Shown one piece after another: positions 54,601 through 62,144 of a DNA stretch of 64,000 nucleotides (position 1 is its first letter; every line of letters starts with the position of its first letter). The stretch covers positions 1 through 64,000 of the forward strand of contig JAODUP010001139.1 in assembly GCA_025642065.1 (NCBI GenBank). The letters run 5' to 3'. Made by a program: the position numbers and the translations under genes. This stretch comes from Paralvinella palmiformis (Eukaryota; Annelida; Polychaeta; Terebellida; Alvinellidae). The notes under the pieces were generated by a model, which was not told the DNA's origin, searched no databases, and saw nothing but the letters and a program-made list of their open reading frames with translations.

Positions 54601-57600
54601 GTGGTGGCAATAAATGACAGTCTGTAAAGTAAGCTAAACATAAATGAGGTTAACTAATGCAAAACTAATTGAAACAGGATGATCTGAGCTCTGCTGCATC
54701 GTCGAATCCACCAAGTCCACAAGTAGAGAATGAATCGGGCAGCTTAAAGGCACCCGCAAACTACTTGAAGCCAGCCACTTGTCCTACTGCTGTACCAGTC
54801 GAGGCAAAAACTGCTGGTTCTGAAGACGACGACGAAGACGAAGAAGATTCAGATAATTCTGATTCCGATTCTGGATCAGATTCTGAGGAGAGTGGCAGTG
54901 GACAGCAAGAAGTAAGCTATATGGTGTCTGTGTGTGTGTGTGTGATTTTAATTTTGAAAATTCCTATGTTTTTTTAAAATGGTAATGGAAATTATATGGT
55001 AATGATATAGTTATGTTAATACCTTCTACTACAACTTACATCCTTACAGGAAAGTACTGAAGAAAGTACTAGGCCATCAAGTGAAGCCCAGTCATCCACT
55101 GAAGAACCAGCAGCCACTCAGGATTTGCTATTTCACATAAAACATGAGCCAGTTGATCCAGAAATAGGCCCAGCAGAGAGCCAGGGCCACAGTCATACTG
55201 ACACCACAGAACAGTTGGATGTCAAACCAGTGCTAGGTATCACTCCAGACTATTATAGGAGTAACAGTGCATCTGTTAACACAGGACAACCAGAGGCTCC
55301 TACCAGTGAGAGGGCCTCCCCATTAACTAGTGAAGTGGGAGGCCCCAGTGTATCTCCGGCCAGTAGCATGTCTGTTACAGTGTCCTCCTCATCGGGAGTC
55401 ACCTCCACACGTCCCGGTTCTCCAGGCCAGGAAAAGACAGCAGCTCTACAGACCGCAAGTTTGGCTGGACTACCCGCACACATGTTGTCATCTCACCTGG
55501 GGCTGTTGCCACCTCACCAGGGGTTACTGCCGCACCACTTCATGGGTCACCAGGGACCACTACACGCCCCACCACCGTTGGTGCCAGCCAGCGGCTCTGC
55601 ATTGTCACCTCTGCAGTCTTCGCTCTCGGCAGTCTCAGGCCATTCGGTGGCCAGCTCCTTGGAGCATCTGAACTCAAATGACTCGGTTGGCCTGCCACAC
55701 TCCGAGCATCGCAGGACTCACTCGCCTAGACCAATGTCACCCAGCCAAGGACACTTGTCTTCCGATGGGCCGATGTCAAGATCACCACAACTTCATCTCC
55801 TGTCAAGATCATCGCCATCCTACATGAAATCGGGAACGCCTCCACCTCATAGACTGTCTCAGACGCCACCTCCACCACATGGCGTGCCACTGTCCAGATC
55901 ATCTCCATTATCACACAGGTTATCCAGATCACCTCCATTACATCGCTCACATTCCCCAGGTGCTCTGCAGCCAACTAACTCATCTAGACCTCCATCACGG
56001 TCAAGATCACGTTCGCCGCTCTCCAGAGATTCAGATTCAGAACCAGAGGTGTCAAGGAGTCCTAGTCCAGAGCCTAGAATAATGAATGAAGAATGTTATA
56101 GAACAAAAAATGCAATGTGAGTGGTGATCTCTGGATTCTTATTACAGGACTTTGTTTTAGTGTGTAAATACTTAATAGTGTTCTGCAAAAATAACCAGCA
56201 CTGGCTGTTGTTACATATTATGTTATTAGTATAACCAGTTGTGGGTGTGTGGGTGTGTGTGTGTGTGTGTGAGAGAGTAATTGACACACTTTACTCATGC
56301 AAATTCCTGGGTTGTGTTATAGGTGATATTTGTAATTCTGTGTCAGTATAGTTGGTGTCCCTCTTTACTTATAACCTCAAATTAAATTCTTAAATCCTTG
56401 GTAACTCTACCCTTTTTTCCATGTGATTTAGTTTGAACTAAATCAGGTTTTCCTTCACAAAATATTCAAAATTTCTTGTTCAGTCTCCATTTAATTGCTA
56501 TTTCTCATTTTAGATTTATCAAACACTGGTTTCGTGGACGAAACACCTGTTCAAGATGTGATTTTGAATTTCAACCATACGCTGATTCGAGACTTGCACA
56601 GAAGCGTGAGGAAAAACTTAGAAAGATCTCTGGCTCATCATCTGTGCAGTCAATACGTACTGTGAAAGAAGAACAGAAAGAGGATCTCACACGAGAGAGA
56701 GATTTAGATCGAGAGGATAGAGATCACATAGACGACAAATCTTTGGTAGGTAGCTAATGGTTAATATTGATTATAAAATAGATTAAGATATGGGTTGTGA
56801 TTTTATTACTCATGCTGTGAGTATCCCTGCCCTAAAATATGAGAACACAGACCATTATAGATGAGGAAAACTCAGTAGTGATGAGTATACTCTTCTCTTC
56901 TTAGACCAAATTGTGTTATAAACACCAGTGTCGCTGTCATGGCTGTCTTCTGTTCTGTGGAGTTACCACTTGTCTTCTGGATCTCAGGAGACTCACCTGT
57001 CTTAATTACCTGCAATTCACTGTCTGTTGCTGATGATATTTCTTTTTCTTTGTGGAAGAAGTACTAGTCAATGACTGTAACTGGCTGGAAATGTTTTGTT
57101 TTGTGGTCATAAGAAGTAATAACAAGATTCTGGTGTTAACTGGATTAGTAATGATTAGTCACTTGTCACAGTCTCCACTGTATGTTTTTGTGAAGAGAAA
57201 AGTTGGTAATTCAAATTTCTAATGTTAAACACTGTATAAGTCAATGAGTTATGTTAGCAAATTAACCTTATAATTAATTTACAGTTTCATCTTGAGCAAT
57301 AATAATGGTTCTCAATCTTGTTCAGGTTTGATACTCATAAATCATTTCTTGGTACTGCAACCTATTTAGAATGGGTAATTTTTTTTGGATGGAAGTATGT
57401 GTAAAATTATAGTAAAATTTGTTACATTAAAAAGTGTTTTTTTATGTGTGGAGCAAATTGCATGCAGAAACAATCACCATATTATTTAATATTGCAGAAG
57501 AAGGCAGAGACTCCACCCGAGAACAAGAGTGCCGATGCTCAAATAACAAGCACATTAATGAACAGTCAGCAGGTACCACCATATGCCTTAGAGAGGCATA

Positions 57601-60600
57601 CACCACGAGCAGCTTATCCTCCAGGACATGATCCTACACCAGCATTACGTACATTGTCGGAATATGCCAGGCCACATGCTTTAGGTTTGTGTATTACAGT
57701 CTTAAAACACTGCTTCTAGGTGGTCATGATTCTCATCTGATCTCAGTCACTGACTTGTCATTTGCTGTTGTTTTATTACTAAGTCACAGCAACTATAATC
57801 CTGGTGGTGTACTTCCTTATGGTAATGTATATAGAATTTTAATGCAAATATTGTAATTGGTTGGAAATAACAGAATGTTCAGTTATTTTTGTTAATAACT
57901 TGTGTGTTTTTATCACAAACCTGAATAGTTATTTAAATGTTATGTTATTTTTTTTCCTTTCAGGCGCTCAGGAACAAGCCAGATCTTTACCATATACCCT
58001 TGCCAATCTTCCTCCCCATGCAGTAGATCCATACTATAGAATGGCCAGCATGTATCCCCCAGGATCACGTGAACGGTATCTATCTAGACTTATTACATAT
58101 ACTCTGTGTGTGTGTGTGTGTGTGTGCATTCACAAAATGATGATTTCTTATTGAATGGCAATATTCACTTCAATTATAGTTTAGAACTGGAGTTGGAAAG
58201 AGATAAGCGTGAAAGAGATGAACGAGAAAGGCAACTACGCGAGCGTGAATTAAGGGAGATGGAGTTACGAGAAAAAATGAAGCACGAGATGGATTTGAAG
58301 CCACCAGGTAAAATGTGACAGATGGTTTTATATGAGAATTTATAATGAGTGTATCATGTGGTTTTATGTAATTAGATAATGCCAAAGTTATTATGTCCAG
58401 GCACCTGACATATTATTTTCAGTGCTTGAAGGCATGTTCATTGATTTTTCTTCTTTGTTTAGATGCTAACATTGATTATTGACTTGAAGGACTATTATAA
58501 TATGAATGTTTTCTAAGTCAAACCAGACATAGGATTTAACTGTGGATGGTTTTGTTTTCTATACTATTGATTTATTGTGGAAATATTTTATCTTCATCAG
58601 TGGATTTAAATTTTTATTGCTGGTGTTTGTTATGATCAGTAATCATGTATCAAAGATACAATATTTATGTTATCGTTTCATATCTTTGGATGTTATCTGT
58701 TCCAATTTTGAATGCAGCTGTTACTATATACTTGGAACTTGTTTTTTTGTGGGGTTTTTTTTTTGGTGCACTTGACTCATATGTGAAGTTCTGATTTAAT
58801 TTGCAGGTTTTGACAGATTTCCACCTGGCCATCTTGACCCACAGTATATAGAGCTACAGCGCCACATGAGTCGTCTACCTCCTGGTGCTCCTCCCCCAGG
58901 TTCAAGTCACATTCCAGGAGTCTATCCTCCAGCCAGTTTGGCTAGTGATCTCCTACAGCGAGAGAGGGAACGTATAGATAGACTCGGTATGTTGTCAGCT
59001 GTTTCTTTCACAATATCTTGTAATGTGTCATTTGTTAAAAAAAAATTATTTAAGTGGTAAAATGTAATTTGATGAGAAGTATTTTTCTGCTCCATTTAAA
59101 TGATAATTTAATGAATTAATGAAACAGTGTATATGCCTAAGCCAATATATTGCATGTTCTTACCTATAGTACCCACATTTGTAAGAAGGCTGTATTAATT
59201 GTTATAATAAGTGTATCCACTTTTATCAAAAAGGGATTGATTGCTGCATTTTTGTATCATGTTGGCCTGTAATGACTTGTTTTTGAAAGAAAAATGCAGA
59301 ATTTGGTAAACAGATGGGGGTCTCTATTCCTTCCATTTCACAGCACACTGAACAGTAGCAGACCATGTACAGTACTTGAGACCATGATCCACCCTGTTAT
59401 CCCCTACCCATATGTCAGTTCAGAGCTAACTAATGGGCAATTCCATGTTTTCTGTCTTTTTTCCCCACTGCTATCGACGTGGTGCTGCCAAGTAGGTGGA
59501 AGTATTCCCCCTCTGCTAACTGCACATCTAGCATCTGCCGAGGCCGCCGAAGTCGAGCGTCAGTCGGCAGAGAGACTCCGCCTGCACACAGAGTATCTGG
59601 CCCTGTCTGCTGATCCTTTGCTTAGGTTACCGATGGGTGGTCTGGGGCCAATCCCTGGTGGCACGTTGCCACCTCCGCCCGGCTTACCGTCATCGGGCTC
59701 TGCCGGGCCGCCACCTACAGCAGGATCTAGCTCTCATACCCACACTCATGCCCACTCTCACACTCACCTCCACCTGCATCAGCCAGACATTGGCGTTCTC
59801 CCCTTCCACCCACTGGCGTTACCACCAGTGCTGCCACCTGGCCCGCCAGGTAAGCTGAATGTGATGAGCTATAATTTATTCACAGCCATTTTTCTCTTTC
59901 TCTTCTCGTGCCTCCCGTTGCGACCTACCTGCACCGATGTCCGCCTGCCTCGACGACTGTTATGCTGAACACGACACACACTGGACCTTCTTCACTGTCT
60001 GCTGCAAATCGACAATGGTTACGGTATATTAAACACGTGCAATGATTACCCGACACTTAAATAGAGCCAGTTCATCCAACCCTTGCCGGTCCGGCGCCCT
60101 CCGCCATTGCAATAGCGGCGGCATCAGCACAAAATAATGCTGCCGCTGTCTACGATATCTACCACCGTTCCTATACACCAGAACAGATCTGGTTGATGCA
60201 GAGACAGATGGGGTTATCAGTTGGAATGCCAATTGCTGGCGGGGGGTCACATGCCAAACCCATCACCGAGCAAGACTTAGCCCGGATGGAGTCTGGCTCC
60301 GCTCTCTTAGCTCACTACTTCTCCAGTAAGTTAAAACAGGCGAGAATTGAGAAATAATGGCTGTGAAATGTTTCTTTGGTGTCGTTTCAGTAAAAGTCAC
60401 TGATAAAAGAGAGTGGCTCAGGTGTTGTCCATGCCTTGTGCCATAATCAGGCATCATAAATTGGTTTGTTCAAAATTAGTTTGGGACACATTTGTGAACA
60501 AGTTATTTCTGGTTTTCTGCATGTGGTTAGTAATTTATTCAAAATTTATTTCTATCTTGTTCGTGGTCATTGCTAGTTTTCTGAATGTAATTTATAACAT

Positions 60601-61016
60601 CTGTTTTAAAGGCAATTTTTTATTTATTAGTATTTTGATCAACATCTATATAAATATATGATGCCTGATAATACTGCTGCTGAGTGACTTGTATTTAAAT
60701 TAGTATAGTTGTGTGTGTCTGTGCATGTGTGGATGGATGTGTGCATGCATGTGTTTATGTGCGTTTCACTTAGATTTTTACATGATAATATTTTGTGTAA
60801 GATTTATCTGTCAATGAATTCAGTAATACATTTCAATTGATTTATTAGGAAGCTAATTAATATAATTAAGAGATGTTATTTATTCCTTGGATGAATTTTC
60901 ATTCACATTAGTTGCAGTACCAATATCAATAATGATAATTTCTTTTTAATGCATGTAAAAGCATATATACATAGTCAAATTACTGTAAACATAGTTAATG
61001 CAAGAAAGCATGTCAG

Positions 61017-61055
<39 letters not shown>

Positions 61056-61465
61056 CACATATATGATATCATTAGGAGCTGATCCATTAGGAGCAGGTGC
61101 TGCAATAGGCCCACAGTTACCACCCACAATACCTCCGGGTCACCCACTACTGGCACCAGCCAGGGAGCAAGAGTTACTTTACAGAGAATTACTAAATAGG
61201 CCACCTTGTAACACAGATCCTGTACTCGCACATCAGGTAAATTAATTTAGTGGTAAATTTGTTTGCAATTAACAACCTAACCTCTAAGACAAACACTTAT
61301 TCAGTATTGTGTTCTTCATATCTAGTTGCCAGACTATCAGTGTGATATTATTAATATTCTCTTTTACAGCTGACTGTACAACATGAAGCCATACAGCGCC
61401 ATCTAGCAATGGAGAGAGAACGGCTCACAGGAGGTGCTCCACCTGGTCCACATCTTCCTCATTAA
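17010..61465 (+). CDS. RERE: Atrophin/RERE-type transcriptional corepressor (21 coding exons, whole span)
   Basis: Nuclear corepressor of the atrophin family (vertebrate RERE/ATN1, Drosophila Atrophin/Grunge, nematode EGL-27). The exons form a continuous 1381-codon frame with consistent phases. Domain order is ELM2 (17010-24638), SANT (24979-44878), GATA-type zinc finger (46558-49081), acidic Ser-rich linker (52108-54911), Ser/Pro/Arg-rich region with an IKHE SUMO-type site (55050-56116), atrophin core with the Atro-box ALRTLSEY (57642-57665), RE-rich helix (58180-58307), His-rich tract (about 59731-59790) and C-terminal helix. In known family members ELM2-SANT binds HDAC1/2 and the Atro-box binds nuclear receptors. 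The BAH domain that precedes ELM2 in RERE was not found in the window, so the 5' end is open. There is no polyglutamine run. CpG-rich blocks at 28.2-29.3 and 40.1-41.5 kb may drive alternative transcripts. Confidence 0.95.
17389..17488 (+). CDS. RERE: RERE-like exon b: ELM2 core
   Basis: Acceptor TGTTTTGTAG. Encodes [20 protein letters not shown], nearly identical to human RERE, then [11 protein letters not shown]. Donor GTCAGT, a weaker but acceptable donor, phase 0. Confidence 0.95.
19107..19763 (+). mobile_element. TTAA-flanked MITE, copy 2
   Basis: Flanked by TTAA at 19103-19106 and 19764-19767. Terminal inverted repeats are AGGGACAGTTCACCCTC and, in complement at the right end, AGGAACAGTTCACCTTC. 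Length is 657 bases against 640 for copy 1 at 8200-8839, in opposite orientation. No transposase ORF. Confidence 0.85.
22285..22440 (+). repeat. tRNA-derived SINE fragment (degenerate)
   Basis: AAACCTCTAGGTT..TCGAATCAGGCTCATACCTGTGTTTG resembles the B-box region at 46860-46905 (AAACTCCAGGTT..TTTGAATCCGGCTCATACTTGTGTTTG). The A-box half is poorly preserved and the 3' limit is uncertain. Confidence 0.5.
23527..23549. repeat. (TA)n microsatellite
   Basis: Short uninterrupted TA run within intron b-c. Confidence 0.9.
24540..24638 (+). CDS. RERE: RERE-like exon c: end of ELM2
   Basis: Acceptor CATCTGTAG. Encodes [20 protein letters not shown] then [13 protein letters not shown], matching the RERE segment LHESGYDAGKALQRLVKK. 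33 codons, phase 0 at both ends, donor GTATGT. Confidence 0.95.
24979..25059 (+). CDS. RERE: RERE-like exon d: SANT, first half
   Basis: Acceptor CTTAACAG. Encodes [20 protein letters not shown] then LLPTRET, the SANT helices 1-2. Phase 0, donor GTAAGT. The intron before it is only 340 bases; the intron after it is 19.7 kb. Confidence 0.95.
26855..26908. repeat. Compound (CA)n(TA)n microsatellite
   Basis: About 14 CA units followed after AACA by about 12 AT units. Confidence 0.95.
27233..27290. repeat. Compound (TA)n(GA)n microsatellite
   Basis: About 17 AT units run directly into about 12 AG units. Confidence 0.95.
28250..29345. promoter_or_regulatory. CpG-rich intronic block 1
   Basis: Strikingly richer in GC and CpG than its surroundings, for example GCCCGGGCGCGCTGCCCCGCG near 28786-28806. 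It contains CCAAT-type boxes (CTATTGGCGG near 28697, GCCAATGATT near 28745) and a (CT)n run near 29180. Both strands are open over parts of it (28807-29061, 28991-29206), but composition and lack of domains argue against coding. It could be an enhancer or an alternative promoter; no convincing splice donor was chosen. Confidence 0.4.
32515..32803 (+). pseudogene. 3' end of a CR1/L2-type non-LTR retrotransposon
   Basis: The C-terminal reverse-transcriptase tail is visible in two frames. [18 protein letters not shown] lies before a frameshift near 32600, then [16 protein letters not shown] and [16 protein letters not shown] end at TAA 32712-32714. The order VPRxKxxxxxxRxF, then VAxPxLWNSLP, then FKxxLKTxLF is characteristic of CR1/L2/Rex-like ORF2 ends. 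The 3' UTR GGCGCTATAGAAG.. and ATTATTATTATAAA tail complete a 5'-truncated insertion. Confidence 0.8.
33100..33300 (+). repeat. SINE-like element next to a (CA)n run
   Basis: Follows a CA run (33089-33101). GCACCGCAAACCTCCAAATA and ATGAGTTTGAATCTCTG resemble the tRNA-type B box seen at 46875 (GGGTTTGAATCCGG), which also follows a CA run. The body is diverged. Confidence 0.4.
40100..41486 (+). promoter_or_regulatory. RERE: CpG-rich intronic block 2: candidate internal promoter and untranslated exon
   Basis: A strong GC and CpG increase runs through 39.7-41.8 kb. CCAAT occurs at 40210, and CCGCCATATTGG at 40336-40347 combines a YY1-type core with an inverted CCAAT box. The sequence ends in a near-perfect donor, GAGAGAG|GTAAGA at 41486/41487. 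The next + strand exon is the second half of SANT at 44746. A transcript from here would lack ELM2 and half of SANT, like the short RERE isoform described in vertebrates. An in-frame Met for such a form would be the one in PPPFMFKPV near 49025. The promoter is inferred from composition and motifs only. Confidence 0.5.
43430..43740 (+). repeat. Possible degenerate SINE heads
   Basis: TTGGCCTAGTGGCTATAACA (43448) followed by GTGAGTTCTATGCC resembles an A box and B box pair. A second B-box-like GGGTTTAAATTCTCC lies near 43709. Both are weak. Confidence 0.25.
44746..44878 (+). CDS. RERE: RERE-like exon e: SANT helix 3 and basic region
   Basis: Acceptor ATACTTCCAG. Reads [20 protein letters not shown] then PHRRHRRSN, close to RERE ([26 protein letters not shown]). 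Ends PPSSEY in phase 1 at GTAAGT. The Arg/His cluster is a probable nuclear localisation signal. Confidence 0.95.
44879..46557. other. Intron e-f
   Basis: 1.68 kb, no recognisable element. A 66-codon antisense ORF at 45741-45941 was considered and not accepted. Confidence 0.7.
46558..46647 (+). CDS. RERE: RERE-like exon f: acidic linker and first zinc-finger CxxC
   Basis: Acceptor ATTTCCAG joins in phase to give [20 protein letters not shown] then [11 protein letters not shown], matching RERE ([20 protein letters not shown]). Donor GTAAGT, phase 1. Confidence 0.92.
46838..47055 (+). repeat. tRNA-derived SINE
   Basis: Follows (CA)n. A-box-like GGCAGTTAGAACACTGC and B-box GGGTTTGAATCCGG are ~35 bases apart, followed by a body without coding capacity. 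Related fragments lie at 22285 and 33100. Confidence 0.55.
47338..47526 (-). repeat. tRNA-derived SINE (minus strand)
   Basis: On the minus strand the head reads TGGTCCAGCGGTAGCATG (A box) and GTGTTCGAATCTCGG (B box). A body containing GGAGGTCACTTGGCCCG follows, with a tail ending CAATCGTCATCATCAT. Acceptor-stem pairing is absent, so it is not a functional tRNA gene. It sits in intron f-g, antisense to RERE. Confidence 0.75.
48903..49081 (+). CDS. RERE: RERE-like exon g: second half of GATA-type zinc finger
   Basis: Acceptor TTCTTCACAG. Reads [20 protein letters not shown] then FFKKYGE, completing a CxxC..CxxC finger, and [12 protein letters not shown], a block conserved in RERE. Phase 1 in, phase 0 out at GTAAGT. 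Confidence 0.95.
49082..52107. other. Intron g-h (3.0 kb)
   Basis: Contains a CA run near 50272-50293 and a tandemly duplicated ~40-base GTAGTAATCACTAC palindromic unit at 50822-50897. No coding sequence was recognised. Confidence 0.65.
52108..52236 (+). CDS. RERE: RERE-like exon h: Ser/Asp-rich linker
   Basis: Acceptor TGATTTCAG. 43 codons, phase 0 both ends: [20 protein letters not shown] then a Ser-rich stretch. No domain; positionally matches the poorly conserved Ser-rich segment after the RERE zinc finger. Donor GTAGGT. Confidence 0.85.
52748..52831 (+). CDS. RERE: RERE-like exon i: basic/acidic linker
   Basis: 28 codons, phase 0: [20 protein letters not shown] then CKRLKESR, similar in style to the RERE segment KRQREKVASDTEEADR. 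Preceded by a TG run at 52659-52677. Donor GTATGT. Confidence 0.85.
52925..53035 (+). CDS. RERE: RERE-like exon j: poly-Asp exon
   Basis: 37 codons, phase 0: [18 protein letters not shown], ten Asp, NEDGENNNQ. The Asp run is coded by mixed GAT/GAC triplets and may vary in length. Donor GTAAAT is weaker than its neighbours. Confidence 0.82.
53036..54677. other. Intron j-k
   Basis: 1.64 kb. TA runs near 53416 and 53808. A TTTAAAGGAGTAGTTTACTT end near 54262 may be a degenerate MITE terminus. No coding sequence. Confidence 0.6.
54678..54911 (+). CDS. RERE: RERE-like exon k: acidic Asp/Ser-rich region
   Basis: 78 codons, phase 0. Starts [15 protein letters not shown] and ends in an acidic run of SD/SE repeats ([20 protein letters not shown]). 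Matches the acidic region before the Pro-rich part of RERE. Donor GTAAGC, then a TG run about 20 bases downstream. Confidence 0.88.
55050..56116 (+). CDS. RERE: RERE-like exon l: Ser/Pro/Arg-rich region with SUMO-type motif
   Basis: Largest exon, 355 codons plus 2 bases. Begins [26 protein letters not shown] near 55128-55160 carries a psi-K-x-E SUMO acceptor consensus (I-K-H-E), placed like IKEE of RERE. A His/Pro/Leu-rich stretch follows (55480-55600), then repeated SRSP, SRSSP and TPPPH units (55730-56070) ending [11 protein letters not shown], which aligns with RERE RSPSPEP. The tail [10 protein letters not shown] leads into the atrophin core. Phase 2 out at GTGAGT. Confidence 0.93.
56514..56745 (+). 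CDS. RERE: RERE-like exon m: start of atrophin core
   Basis: Acceptor TCATTTTAG, in phase, giving [20 protein letters not shown] then [18 protein letters not shown]. It parallels RERE [25 protein letters not shown]. Then an Arg/Glu/Asp-rich stretch ([12 protein letters not shown]). Phase 0 out at GTAGGT. A stretch of 397 bases separates it from exon l. Confidence 0.95.
56746..57497. other. Intron m-n
   Basis: 0.75 kb, nothing recognised. Confidence 0.8.
57498..57684 (+). CDS. RERE: RERE-like exon n: Atro-box
   Basis: Acceptor ATATTGCAG. Reads [10 protein letters not shown].., VPPYALERH, then [18 protein letters not shown], almost identical to [28 protein letters not shown] (57642-57665) fits the ALxxLxxY Atro-box, which binds NR2E/NR2F-class nuclear receptors. 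Phase 1 out at GTTTGT, an unusual donor. Confidence 0.95.
57964..58075 (+). CDS. RERE: RERE-like exon o
   Basis: Acceptor TTCCTTTCAG. Reads [20 protein letters not shown] then [18 protein letters not shown], which corresponds to RERE ..[20 protein letters not shown]. Phase 2 out at GTATCT. A (TG)n run lies about 35 bases downstream in a 104-base intron. Confidence 0.92.
58180..58307 (+). CDS. RERE: RERE-like exon p: Arg/Glu-repeat helix
   Basis: Reads [20 protein letters not shown] then [11 protein letters not shown], the RE-dipeptide helix that gives RERE its name (RERELREREIRERELRERM). Likely a long charged alpha helix. Phases 2 in, 1 out, donor GTAAAA. Confidence 0.95.
58308..58806. other. 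Intron p-q
   Basis: 0.5 kb, AT-rich, nothing recognised; 77-codon ORF at 58542-58775 is chance. Confidence 0.8.
58807..58986 (+). CDS. RERE: RERE-like exon q
   Basis: Acceptor AATTTGCAG. Reads [20 protein letters not shown], a Pro-rich stretch, then [12 protein letters not shown], comparable to RERE LNPLERERLALAG. Phase 1 both ends, donor GTATGT. Confidence 0.92.
59496..59849 (+). CDS. RERE: RERE-like exon r: helix and His-rich tract
   Basis: Acceptor GCCAAGTAG is weak but phase-consistent. Contains [20 protein letters not shown] then [10 protein letters not shown], matching RERE [25 protein letters not shown]. Gly/Pro-rich sequence and [19 protein letters not shown] follow, matching RERE HQHSHIHSHLHLHQQD. 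Phase 1 out at GTAAGC. Confidence 0.93.
60071..60325 (+). CDS. RERE: RERE-like exon s: late atrophin region
   Basis: Encodes an Ala-rich run ([17 protein letters not shown]), [16 protein letters not shown] and [19 protein letters not shown]. The start is ambiguous: acceptor AG at 60063-60064 or at 60069-60070 both keep the frame and differ by two codons. Phase 1 out at GTAAGT. The sequence has no strong human RERE counterpart known to me, but continues the frame. Confidence 0.82.
60326..61075. repeat. Intron s-t with (TA)n before the acceptor
   Basis: 0.75 kb. A ~30-base TA run at 61022-61051 occupies the usual polypyrimidine-tract position upstream of the acceptor ATCATTAG at 61075. Confidence 0.85.
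61076..61236 (+). CDS. RERE: RERE-like exon t
   Basis: Reads [40 protein letters not shown] and a short tail to LAHQ. Pro/Leu-rich with a short EQELLYREL helix. Phase 1 in, 0 out, donor GTAAAT. Confidence 0.88.
61370..61465 (+). CDS. RERE: RERE-like exon u: C-terminus and stop
   Basis: Acceptor TCTTTTACAG. Reads [20 protein letters not shown] then [11 protein letters not shown] and TAA (61463-61465). Resembles the last helix of RERE ([20 protein letters not shown]); the YYSRLKKE end of human RERE is not present. Confidence 0.9.
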   Translation: MTVQHEAIQRHLAMERERLTGGAPPGPHLPH

Positions 61466-62138
61466 TTTCCAACAATCTGCAGTATTCTTCCTTGTGTACA
61501 CAAAAACAAATTGAAAAGGAGACAGTGTAATATGCAATGGTTGGAAGAGTGCTGTGCAATATGTTTTTTGATGTGTATATATGTAAATAATGAAGATTTA
61601 CCTATGATGAAATACATACAGTCTATGGTAGTGCCACAATGCCATTTGTTTGAAATCTCACTTGTTTGCAAAGTTCAGGAACCCAACAGATATTCAGGTA
61701 ACTTGCCGCAATCATTTTGTGTGTCATGGTGTATGCAGATTATTTAAGTTGCTCTCTCACAGAAGTTACTGATGAAGATATCATTTTCTTGCTGCACAAT
61801 ATTTCCAAACGTATTCATTTGCCTTCCATTTGTCTCTGTTTTTGGCAGTTAACAAGAATCCCGAGTCATGAATGTGTGTGTGTGTCTGTTCTTTTCTGTC
61901 ATAGATGGAAGCCTTGATCTTGTTTGGTGCCTGACAAATGATTTCAATCATGTGTGTGAAATGTAAAGAATACTCTGTTCATCTTAGCTGTATGAAATAA
62001 GTTAATGAATTTGTTTTATTATTTCGTTTATTGTTGTAATGATTATGTAAGGATCCCCCTTCAACAACTAACTAGTGTTCTGTGAATGATAACACTATTT
62101 TTATCTGGATAGCATAATTTTTATTTAGATCTGTGCAA

Positions 62139-62144
62139 AATAAA
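62139..62144 (+). terminator. Candidate poly(A) signal, proximal
   Basis: Canonical AATAAA 674 bases after the atrophin stop codon, with a T/G-rich stretch (TGCTTTTGTTTTATCG) about 25 bases downstream. Confidence 0.5.

Noticed and set aside
54262..54654. Third TTAA MITE starting TTTAAAGGAGTAGTTTACTT
   Set aside because: The right end near 54630-54653 only weakly complements the left; the boundaries could be chance.
55330..55671. 113-codon + strand ORF in another frame of exon l
   Set aside because: Shadow of the Ser/Pro-rich coding frame, as is the minus strand ORF at 55726-55974.
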